A stretch of 6,682 nucleotides of DNA, taken from contig JAAOZZ010000029.1 in the NCBI GenBank assembly GCA_012274175.1, positions 1-6,682 of the forward strand. Direction: 5' to 3'. Each line of letters opens with the position of its first letter. The stretch's first letter is position 1. The translations under genes and the position numbers were made by a program. This document shows positions 1 through 5,808 of this stretch, one piece after another. The notes under the pieces are model-generated. The model saw only the letters and a program-made list of their open reading frames with translations, did not search any database and was not told the DNA's origin. This DNA comes from Betaproteobacteria bacterium (GTDB taxonomy: Bacteria > Pseudomonadota > Gammaproteobacteria > Burkholderiales > Usitatibacteraceae).

Positions 1-296
1 ATCCTGCACAACGCCTGCTGGCGCCGGCGACGCTGCAGGTACTCGACGGCCACGGGCACACCCATCAGCGGCCCAAGGTCCGTACCCGCCGCGAGCAGCC
101 GGTCGATCGCACGCGCCTGCTCGAGAGCCTTGTCGAAGGCGACATGGACGAACGCGCCGATGCGGGGCTCCAGCAGCGCGATCCGCTCGAGGTAGGCGCG
201 GGTAGCGGACTCCGAAGTGGTTTCCCGCGCCCGGAGCCGAATCCCGAATTCCTCGAGCGTGATGCCTTCCATCGGATCTGCAGGCAGGCTCTTCAT
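1..296 (-). CDS. Amidase-signature family hydrolase, N-terminal fragment with probable frameshift
   Basis: This is the start of an amidase-signature enzyme (GatA/AtzF/indoleacetamide-hydrolase type), a cytoplasmic Ser-Ser-Lys hydrolase of C-N amide bonds. About 98 codons are visible. The fragment shows an N-terminal helix, then the family-like stretches YLERIALLEPRIGAFV (residues 35-50), ARAIDRLLAAG (61-71) and LGPLMGVPVAV (74-84). The family normally continues VKD, where the Lys is catalytic, followed by about three residues and VxG. Here the frame gives E85-Y86-L87 and then an Arg/Gln-rich run with no family likeness. Restoring one base after codon 87 gives CSVAGASRRCAG, which fits the family spacing, so a 1-nt loss near bases 33-44 is likely. 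The ATG at 296 overlaps the TGA of the ATPase gene as ATGA, implying coupled translation and a role in processing the imported solute. It may be a pseudogene or a sequence error near a contig end. The specific substrate is unknown. Confidence 0.8.
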   Translation of the reverse strand, partial: MKSLPADPMEGITLEEFGIRLRARETTSESATRAYLERIALLEPRIGAFVHVAFDKALEQARAIDRLLAAGTDLGPLMGVPVAVEYLQRRRRQQALCR

Positions 297-1942
297 GGGC
301 AAGCCCCGGCGCCTTCGTGAAGTTCTCGAACCATGAGACCCATCTCCTTTCCGGGCACTGCGGCAAGCAGCTCCCTGGTGTAAGCGTGGCGCGGACTTGC
401 GTAGACCTCGCCGGTTGGACCGCATTCCACGATTTCGCCGAGCCGCATGACGGCGATGGTGTCGCAGACCTGCGCCGCCACCCGGAGATCGTGGGTAATG
501 AAAAGCATCGTGAGGTTGAGCCGGTCGCGGATGTCCGCGAGCAACTTCAGCACCTGGGCCTGGATCGAGACGTCCAGCGCCGAGACGGGCTCGTCCGCCA
601 CCAGCACTTCGGGTTCGAGCGCCAGGGCGCGCGCGATGCCGATGCGCTGGCGCTGCCCGCCGGAGAATTCGTGCGGATAGCGGTCCACCGCGCGGCGGTC
701 CATCCCGACCAGCTCGAGCAGCTCGCAGGCCCTCGACATCGCTTCGCGCTCCGGCATGCCGTGGATCATGGGCCCTTCCGCGATGAGCTTGCCCACCTTG
801 CGGCGCGGATTCAACGAGCCGAAGGGATCCTGGAAGACCATCTGGATGCGCCTGCGGTACGGCCGCAGCTGCCGGCGCGACAGGGGAAGCAGGTCGGTAT
901 CGCCGAGCAGGATCCGGCCGCCATCGGCATCGATGAGGCGCGCGAGGCACCGGGCGACCGTGGACTTTCCGGAACCCGATTCGCCCACGAGGCCCAGTGT
1001 TTCGCCGCGATGGATCGTCAGATTCACGCCCTTCGCCGCATGGGCGATCCGGTCCTTCCCGCCGAACAGCGAGCCGCCCGAGCGGTAGGACTTGCACAGC
1101 GCCACGGCGGAAAGGACGGGCCGCGAATCGTCCCTCGGCTTGCGCTCCGGGGGGATCAGGCTCGGGATCGAGCCGATCAGCAAGCGCGTGTAGTCATGGC
1201 GCGGGGTGCGCAGGACCTGGGCCGTGCTGCCGGACTCCACCACGCTGCCGCGTTGCATCACCGCCACGCGATCGGCGATCTCGGAGACGACGCCAAAGTC
1301 ATGGGTGACGAACAGGACCCCCATGTGCCGCTGGGCCTGGATACCCTTGATCAAGGCGAGGATCTGGGCCTGGGTGGTGACGTCCAGTGCCGTCGTGGGC
1401 TCGTCGGCGATCAGGACCGCGGGCTCGAGCGCAAGGGCCATCGCGATCATCGCCCGCTGGCGCTGTCCCCCCGAAAGCTGGTGGGGATAGGCCCGCAGCA
1501 ACCGCCGGGGCTCGGGAAGCTGGACCGCATCGAAGAGCTCGACGATGCGGGCCATGCGCTTCGCCTTCGACATCCCGGTATGGACCGAGATGACCTCTTC
1601 GGTCTGGTCTCCCACGCTCTTGAGCGGGTTCAAGGCGGTCATGGGCTCCTGGAAGATCATGGATATCTGGCTGCCGCGCAGCTCCCGCAGGCGCTTCGGG
1701 CTGGCGCGCAGCAGATCCTCGCCCCGGAACAGGACCTGTCCTGCGCTCGGCCGGACGCCGCGCGCGAGAAGCCCGATGATCGAACGCGAAGTGACGGACT
1801 TGCCGGAACCCGACTCCCCCACGAGGCAGAGGATCTCGTTGCGGTGCAGATCGAGGCTCACGTCACGAACGGCATGGGGGCGGTCGGCCCCCTCCGGAAG
1901 ATCGATCGTGAGGTTTCGGATCTCCAGGATCGGCGCGCTCAT
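293..1942 (-). CDS. Peptide/nickel-type ABC transporter, fused double ATPase (GsiA/YejF-like)
   Basis: This 549-residue protein contains two complete nucleotide-binding domains, equivalent to DppD and DppF joined in one chain, and powers import from the cytoplasmic face of the membrane. Domain 1 has Walker A GESGSGKS (42-49), Q-loop Gln98, signature LSGGQ (156-160), Walker B ending VLIADE (to 181) and H-loop His214. Domain 2 has Walker A GESGSGKS (320-327), Q-loop Gln371, signature FSGGQ (426-430), Walker B VLVADE (to 451) and H-loop His484. Both domains look catalytically competent. Each ends with a PRHxYTRxLL segment typical of the oligopeptide/dipeptide ATPase C-terminal extension (about 248-256 and 518-526). 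Length is close to E. coli YejF and shorter than GsiA. The ATG lies 4 nt after the stop of the upstream permease gene. There is only a weak purine-rich stretch (GACGGG) before it, so translation probably depends on coupling. The 3' end overlaps the amidase start by 4 nt. Confidence 0.96.
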   Translation of the reverse strand: MSAPILEIRNLTIDLPEGADRPHAVRDVSLDLHRNEILCLVGESGSGKSVTSRSIIGLLARGVRPSAGQVLFRGEDLLRASPKRLRELRGSQISMIFQEPMTALNPLKSVGDQTEEVISVHTGMSKAKRMARIVELFDAVQLPEPRRLLRAYPHQLSGGQRQRAMIAMALALEPAVLIADEPTTALDVTTQAQILALIKGIQAQRHMGVLFVTHDFGVVSEIADRVAVMQRGSVVESGSTAQVLRTPRHDYTRLLIGSIPSLIPPERKPRDDSRPVLSAVALCKSYRSGGSLFGGKDRIAHAAKGVNLTIHRGETLGLVGESGSGKSTVARCLARLIDADGGRILLGDTDLLPLSRRQLRPYRRRIQMVFQDPFGSLNPRRKVGKLIAEGPMIHGMPEREAMSRACELLELVGMDRRAVDRYPHEFSGGQRQRIGIARALALEPEVLVADEPVSALDVSIQAQVLKLLADIRDRLNLTMLFITHDLRVAAQVCDTIAVMRLGEIVECGPTGEVYASPRHAYTRELLAAVPGKEMGLMVRELHEGAGACP

Positions 1943-1946
1943 CCCG

Positions 1947-2774
1947 TCAAGCCTGGCGAAGCCGCGGGTTCAGGGCGTCGCTCAGTCCTTCGCCGATCAG
2001 GTTGATCGCGAGCACGGTGAGCAGGATGGCGATCCCGGGAACCGCGCACAGCCAGGGGGCGCGTTGCAGGAACTCCCGTCCGGCCCCCACCATGAAGCCC
2101 CAGCTCATCAGGTTCGGGTCGCTCAGCCCGAGGAAGGAGAGCGACGACTCGGTGAGGATCGCCGTGGCGACCATCAGCGAACCGGTGACGATCACGGAGG
2201 ACAGGCAGTTCGGCAGGATGTGCACGAAGATGACGCGCGCATCGCTCATCCCCATGCCGACGCAGGCCTCCACGAACTCCCGGCCTCGCATCGCCATGAA
2301 CTCGCCGCGCACGAGCCGGGACATCGGTGGCCACGACACGACGGCGATGGCGAGGATCACGCTCTTCACCGAAGGAGCGAGCACCGCCACCAGGAGGATG
2401 GCGAAGATGAAGAACGGGATCGTCTGGAAGATCTCCGTCCAGCGCATCAGCGCCTCGTCCACCCAACGGCCGTAGTAGCCGGCCACTCCGCCCACCAACG
2501 CGCCGGCCACGATCGCGAAGAAAGTCGAGGTCAATCCGATCACGAGCGAAGTGCGCGCGCCGTAGACGATACCCGCCGCGACGTCCCGCCCGAGCATATC
2601 CGTGCCGAAGAGGTAGGTGCCCCCAGGCGGAAGGAACGGCTTCGCGACGAGCTTGAAGGGCCCGTCAGGGTAGAAATGGGGCCCGAACACGGCGATGAGC
2701 GCCACCGCCGCGAAGAACGCGAGCCCGGCGACAGTCGTGCGATTGCGGGAAAACCCGCGCCAGAATTCCCTCAT
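1947..2774 (-). CDS. Peptide ABC transporter permease, DppC/GsiD/OppC type
   Basis: This 275-residue inner-membrane permease would pair with the DppB-type subunit to form the transport channel. An N-terminal membrane helix (about 14-30) precedes the periplasmic segment carrying LFGTDMLGRDV (55-65), a hallmark of the DppC/OppC branch. Further hydrophobic segments lie at about 74-100, 119-132, 136-148, 192-216 and 241-262. The cytoplasmic coupling (EAA) loop is EFVEACVGMGMSD (166-178), which would contact the ATPase, and the C-terminus has GEGLSDALNPRLR (261-273). Length is normal for the family. The ATG at 2774 is the only reasonable start, because no other start codon occurs in frame between it and the end of the preceding gene. 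There is no clear Shine-Dalgarno sequence, only a GGC-rich run. The gene follows the DppB-type gene by 22 nt, a gap bridged by a 9-codon ORF, and precedes the ATPase gene by 4 nt. Confidence 0.95.
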   Translation of the reverse strand: MREFWRGFSRNRTTVAGLAFFAAVALIAVFGPHFYPDGPFKLVAKPFLPPGGTYLFGTDMLGRDVAAGIVYGARTSLVIGLTSTFFAIVAGALVGGVAGYYGRWVDEALMRWTEIFQTIPFFIFAILLVAVLAPSVKSVILAIAVVSWPPMSRLVRGEFMAMRGREFVEACVGMGMSDARVIFVHILPNCLSSVIVTGSLMVATAILTESSLSFLGLSDPNLMSWGFMVGAGREFLQRAPWLCAVPGIAILLTVLAINLIGEGLSDALNPRLRQA

Positions 2775-2800
2775 GCCGCCGCCGTTGCCGCCATCGTCAT
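2771..2800 (-). other. Nine-codon ORF bridging the two permease genes (possible translational relay)
   Basis: A tiny frame encodes MTMAATAAA. Its ATG (2800-2798) overlaps the TGA of the upstream permease gene, and its TGA (2773-2771) overlaps the ATG of the downstream permease gene, each as ATGA. A ribosome finishing the first permease could restart here and be delivered to the next start, which lacks a clear ribosome-binding site. The geometry is seen directly, while translation and any role are inferred. Such a short ORF can arise by chance. Confidence 0.25.
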
Positions 2801-3795
2801 CGAACCTCGATCCTCGGATCGAGCGCGAAGTAGACCAGGTCCACCAGCAGGTTGACGACGACGACCAGGCAGGCGGAGACGAAGAAGATCCCCAGGAGCA
2901 GGTTCACGTCGCGCGCGAATAGCGACTGGAACGCGAGCAATCCCATGCCCGGCCAGCCGAAGACCGTCTCGACCACGACGGATCCGCCGAGCAATGCGCC
3001 GATCTGCACGCCCGCCATGGTCACTACCGGCAGCACCGCGTTGCGCAGCACGTGCCGCAACGCGATCCGGCGCTCGGTGAGCCCCTTCGCGCGCGCGGTG
3101 GTCACATAATCCATCCCCCACTGCTCGAGCATGGCCGCGCGCATGAGCCGCGTGTAGAGGGCCATGTAGAAGAGAGAGAGCGTGAGCGCGGGCAACACGA
3201 GGTGGTGCGCGATGTCCACGACCCGGTCCCAGCCCTCGTAGAAGGCCGCCACCGACTCCATGCCGCTGGTGGGAAACCATCCGAGCTTCAGCGAGAACAC
3301 CCCGATCAGCATGAGGCCGACCCAGAACAGCGGCGTGGCGTACGAGAGGAGCGACAGCACGGACAGCAGATTGTCGCGCCAGGTGTTCACGTGCGCCGCG
3401 GCCACGAGGCCGAGAAACACACCGAGCACGATCGAGAACACGATCGTGGTCCCCATGAGCAGGAGCGTCGGACCGAGACGCTGCAGGATGAGCTCCCGCA
3501 CCGGCATTCCGTCGCGGAACGAGTAGCCGAGGTCGAAGCCGAGGACGTTCTTCACGTACACCGCGAGCTGCACGAACTTCGACCGGTCCAGTCCGAAGCG
3601 GTGGCGCAGCTGGGTCATGTACTCCGGGGTCGCCCCTCCGGACTCGCCCGCCAGGACATCCGCCGCGTCGCCCGGAGCGAGCTGGATCACGCAGAAGTTG
3701 AGCACCGCGATGACGAGCAGCGTCGGCACCGCCTGCAGCAGGCGGCGCAGCACGAACAACAGCCAGCGCGAACTCCCCGTGCTTCGAGCAGACAA
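2797..3795 (-). CDS. Peptide ABC transporter permease, DppB/GsiC/OppB type
   Basis: This 332-residue inner-membrane permease is the partner of the DppC-type subunit. The N-terminus (LRRLLQAVPTLLVIAVLNF, 16-34) is the typical first helix of the DppB family, followed by the periplasmic APGDAADVL segment (40-48) and a large periplasmic loop containing RFGLDRS and GYSFRDGMPV (90-99). More membrane segments lie at about 108-134, 143-169, 197-215, 253-275 and 298-324. The EAA coupling loop is YVTTARAKGLTERRI (230-244), followed by the family motif ETVFGWPGMG (276-285), and the C-terminus ends DPRIEVR. Length is normal. No ATG is available near the N-terminus. The likely start is TTG at 3795, preceded by GAGG at 5-nt spacing. 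The next alternative, GTG at residue 15, would cut into the first helix. The gene starts 21 nt after the binding-protein stop, and that stop is in the same reading frame. Confidence 0.95.
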   Translation of the reverse strand: MSARSTGSSRWLLFVLRRLLQAVPTLLVIAVLNFCVIQLAPGDAADVLAGESGGATPEYMTQLRHRFGLDRSKFVQLAVYVKNVLGFDLGYSFRDGMPVRELILQRLGPTLLLMGTTIVFSIVLGVFLGLVAAAHVNTWRDNLLSVLSLLSYATPLFWVGLMLIGVFSLKLGWFPTSGMESVAAFYEGWDRVVDIAHHLVLPALTLSLFYMALYTRLMRAAMLEQWGMDYVTTARAKGLTERRIALRHVLRNAVLPVVTMAGVQIGALLGGSVVVETVFGWPGMGLLAFQSLFARDVNLLLGIFFVSACLVVVVNLLVDLVYFALDPRIEVR

Positions 3796-3800
3796 GGGTA

Positions 3801-3804
3801 CCTC
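3801..3804 (-). promoter_or_regulatory. Shine-Dalgarno sequence supporting the TTG start of the DppB-type permease
   Basis: GAGG lies 5 nt before the TTG at 3795-3793. The in-frame TGA of the preceding gene (3819-3817) is only seven codons upstream, with no ATG or GTG between, so TTG is the best start. Confidence 0.55.
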
Positions 3805-3816
3805 GAGCGGTGCAGG

Positions 3817-5517
3817 TCAGGCCTTCATCCAGGCTCGGTCGAAGGAAGTGTTGACGGCGAGCGGACTCACGATCGCATCCTGCAGCTTGCGGTTGTAGAC
3901 GGTCGTGAATTCCAGCTCCATCACCCACACGATGGGCGAGGCCTCGACCGTGAGCTTCTGGAACTCGTGATAGAGGGCGTTGCGCTTCTTCACATCGGGC
4001 TCGATGGCCGCCGACTCCAGGAGCTCGTCGACCCTGGGAGAGGTCCATCGCGTGCCGTTCACCCACGGCGTTCCCGGCCGTATCGCCTTCGACCAGTATT
4101 GGCGCTGCACGCCGATCACCGGGTCCGCGAACGTCTTGAGCCAATCGGAAGTGAGGTCATAGTCGTAGTTCGTGTAGATCCGGCGGATCCAGGTCGCCAC
4201 GTCCTCGTATCGCAGGCTCGCCTTGATCCCGAGCTCCTGCAGCACCTGCTGCACGTACTCGCCGAAGCGGCGCCATTCCTCCCCATAAGGAGTGATGTCG
4301 TGCACGATCTCGAACCGGGTACCATCCGCCTTGCGCGGATAGCCCGCCTCGTCGAGCAGCTTGTTGGCGATCGCCATCCGGTTCGGGACGTCGAACCGGA
4401 GCACGTCCGCCGTATACATGCCCGTGCCCTTGAAGTTGGAGCTGATAGGCCCGGTCGCGGGCTTGCCGTAGCCGAACCAGATGTTGTCGATCACGAACTT
4501 GCGATCGATGGCATATGCGATCGCCTGGCGCACCTTCTGGTTGTCGAATGGCTTGCGCGTCGTATTGAACTCGAGCTCCACGACGGGCGCGTCCATCTCG
4601 TAGCCCTTGGTCGTGACGATCACCTCCCGCGACGTGCTGAGCCTCTTGGCATCCACGTTGGGCACCGCGTTGTAAGCGGCGAACGCCACCTCTCCCCGCT
4701 CCAGCGCTGCGGTACGCGTTTGGGCCTCGCCGATGAAGCGCGCGACCACGCGGTCGAAATACGGGAGCCCCTTGCGCCAGTAATCCGGGTTCCGGTCGAA
4801 CCGCATGAGCTGCCCGCGCCGCCACTCGACGAACTTGAAGGGCCCGGTGCCCACCGGCTGGTTGGCGTGCGGGTTGTTCTGCAGGTCCGTGCCGGCGAAC
4901 AGGTGCTTCGGCAGCATCGGCGACTCGTAGGCCGAGAGCGCCTTCATCAGGTACGGGGCGGGCCTCTTCAGCCGGAAGATCGCCGTGTGCGCGTCAGGCG
5001 TGTCGACCGCTTCCACTTCCTGGAAGCTGGTCGGCCCGCGGGGATGGACCTTCTTGAGCACTTCCATGATCGAATACTGGACATCCGCGCTGGTGAACGG
5101 CTTCCCGTCGTGGAAGCGCACCCCTTCCTCCAGCTTGAACGTCACGGACTTGCCATCCGCGCCGACATCCCACGACTTCGCGAGTCCCGGCAGCGGATTG
5201 AGATTGAAGTCGTATTCGAGCAAGCCGTCGTAGACCTTCGGCGCCACCTGGCCGATCGGGCCCGACGTGTTGTTGTATGACGCGAGCGTGGGCGGCTCGG
5301 GCTGCACCACCATGACGAGCGTGCCTCCCTTCCTCGGGGTGTCGCCCGCCGCTTCGCCCGCCGCCCATGCGGCTTCGAACGGGACGCCCGCAATGCCCGC
5401 CGAAAGTCCGAGCAATCCGGATGCCTGGATGAATCGGCGCCTGTCGATCGCGAAACGCTCGTCCTGCCCGGAATCCGCGACGATGTCTTCCGCCACTTTT
5501 TCGGTACGGTCAGCCAT
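3817..5517 (-). CDS. Tat-exported peptide ABC transporter solute-binding protein (SBP family 5)
   Basis: This 566-residue periplasmic receptor is the first gene of the transporter operon. It has a twin-arginine export signal: DRRRFIQ (25-31), a hydrophobic stretch ASGLLGLSAGIAG (32-44) and a probable cleavage site near AWA (50-52). The 24-residue acidic region before the Tat motif is long. The mature part has family-5 landmarks: KGGTLVMVVQPEPPTL (63-78), a VYDGLLEYD region, KSWDV and FKLEEGVRFHDGKPFTSADV typical of DppA/OppA/GsiB, a QPVGTGPFKF segment, NPDYWRKGLPYFDRV and KVRQAIAYAIDRK. No lipobox Cys is present, so the protein should be soluble. The ATG at 5517 has GAGGAG at 6-nt spacing. 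The open frame continues far upstream, but only through intergenic DNA and antisense to the neighbouring gene, so that extension is not coding. The ligand is unknown; the nearby amidase suggests a peptide or amide-containing compound. Confidence 0.95.
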   Translation of the reverse strand: MADRTEKVAEDIVADSGQDERFAIDRRRFIQASGLLGLSAGIAGVPFEAAWAAGEAAGDTPRKGGTLVMVVQPEPPTLASYNNTSGPIGQVAPKVYDGLLEYDFNLNPLPGLAKSWDVGADGKSVTFKLEEGVRFHDGKPFTSADVQYSIMEVLKKVHPRGPTSFQEVEAVDTPDAHTAIFRLKRPAPYLMKALSAYESPMLPKHLFAGTDLQNNPHANQPVGTGPFKFVEWRRGQLMRFDRNPDYWRKGLPYFDRVVARFIGEAQTRTAALERGEVAFAAYNAVPNVDAKRLSTSREVIVTTKGYEMDAPVVELEFNTTRKPFDNQKVRQAIAYAIDRKFVIDNIWFGYGKPATGPISSNFKGTGMYTADVLRFDVPNRMAIANKLLDEAGYPRKADGTRFEIVHDITPYGEEWRRFGEYVQQVLQELGIKASLRYEDVATWIRRIYTNYDYDLTSDWLKTFADPVIGVQRQYWSKAIRPGTPWVNGTRWTSPRVDELLESAAIEPDVKKRNALYHEFQKLTVEASPIVWVMELEFTTVYNRKLQDAIVSPLAVNTSFDRAWMKA

Positions 5518-5523
5518 TGCTGT

Positions 5524-5529
5524 CTCCTC
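5524..5529 (-). promoter_or_regulatory. Strong Shine-Dalgarno sequence of the solute-binding protein gene
   Basis: GAGGAG, read on the minus strand, lies 6 nt before the ATG at 5517. It fixes that codon as the start, against the far longer open frame that continues upstream. Confidence 0.8.
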
Positions 5530-5598
5530 TCGAAGCTGCGATCCGGGATCACAGCGCGTTCTACTTTGTGTATTGATTCCCCTTGTCGCGATCGACGA

Positions 5599-5611
5599 TC
5601 TGCATTGCAGA
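5599..5611. repeat. 13-bp inverted repeat in the operon leader region
   Basis: TCTGCA and TGCAGA arms flank one central base. It lies about 14-26 nt downstream of the inferred transcription start of the transporter operon, a common place for a repressor site. The one-base centre is too short for a good RNA hairpin using all arms, so a DNA-binding site is the more natural reading. The short length makes chance occurrence plausible. Confidence 0.35.
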
Positions 5612-5631
5612 ACGACGTCTGCTTCGCTTCC

Positions 5632-5661
5632 ACCGTAACGCCCGGGCGTACATGGTGTCAA
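5632..5661 (-). promoter_or_regulatory. Sigma70-type promoter of the peptide transporter/amidase operon
   Basis: On the minus strand a perfect -35 TTGACA (5661-5656) is followed by an 18-nt spacer and a -10 of TACGGT (5637-5632), which keeps the most conserved TA....T positions. Transcription would begin near 5625, leaving a leader of about 108 nt before the ATG at 5517. It is the only good promoter match found in the intergenic region. The weak centre of the -10 suggests modest or activator-dependent activity. This is a by-eye consensus match with no supporting data. Confidence 0.5.
5638..5649. promoter_or_regulatory. Perfect 12-bp palindrome in the promoter spacer, candidate operator
   Basis: ACGCCCGGGCGT is its own reverse complement. 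It occupies the spacer of the minus-strand promoter and abuts the -10 hexamer. A dimeric regulator bound here would be placed to block or distort the promoter. The palindrome is certain and the operator role is inferred. GC-rich DNA makes such palindromes somewhat less rare than in random sequence. Confidence 0.4.
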
Positions 5662-5808
5662 CGACGCAGCCCCATCGGGATTGCCCCATGGGCCAGCAGT
5701 TCGCTCTTGGACGGGTTGGTTCGCCATCTTTACGTCTCTGTGCGCCACCGAACAGAAGCGACGGCACGAGGAGCGCAACGTACGGGCAGGTAGTCCAGGA
5801 TCCCCGCC

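Larger units (their letters stand above)
5518..5808. other. Divergent intergenic region between the transporter operon and the receiver-PAS gene
   Basis: This is 291 bp without a credible gene. Short open frames cross it on both strands, but none shows a family motif or a ribosome-binding site. Minus-strand features are a TTGACA/TACGGT promoter (5661-5632), a 12-bp palindrome in its spacer, a leader of about 108 nt and the Shine-Dalgarno site. The leader contains a 13-bp inverted repeat (5599-5611), a small GTCG-CGAT-CGAC repeat (5585-5596) and GATCC-G-GGATC (5540-5550). On the plus strand no promoter for the receiver-PAS gene was convincing; TTGGAC at 5707 is paired only with poor -10 candidates. 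AGGA at 5797-5800, 8 nt before the ATG at 5809, is the probable ribosome-binding site of that gene. Confidence 0.75.

Noticed and set aside
317..2005. Plus-strand open frame of 562 codons
   Set aside because: It is antisense to the ATPase gene, whose domains are complete and unmistakable. The translation is rich in Arg, His, Asp and Gly with no motif, as expected for the reverse frame of a high-GC gene.
2771..4144. 457-codon minus-strand frame across the binding-protein end and the DppB-type permease
   Set aside because: It is an alternative frame of real genes with an Arg/Ala/Gly-rich translation. Only its last nine codons are of interest, as a relay ORF.
3052..5280. Plus-strand open frame of 742 codons opposite the permease and binding-protein genes
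   Set aside because: Composition is that of a GC-rich shadow frame (His/Arg/Glu/Val-rich, no fold or motif), and it crosses two well-supported genes on the other strand.
5687..5694. CCCATGGG palindrome in the intergenic region
   Set aside because: It is only 8 bp, does not extend, is common by chance in GC-rich DNA, and is not positioned at a promoter element.
5707..5736. Plus-strand promoter (TTGGAC ... TACGTC) for the receiver-PAS gene
   Set aside because: Both hexamers match the consensus poorly and the -10 lacks the conserved final T, so it is too weak to call.
5566..5793. 75-codon plus-strand ORF upstream of, and in frame with, the receiver-PAS gene
   Set aside because: It starts with TTG, lacks a ribosome-binding site, resembles no family, and ends at TAG 5791-5793. 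It is probably intergenic chance.
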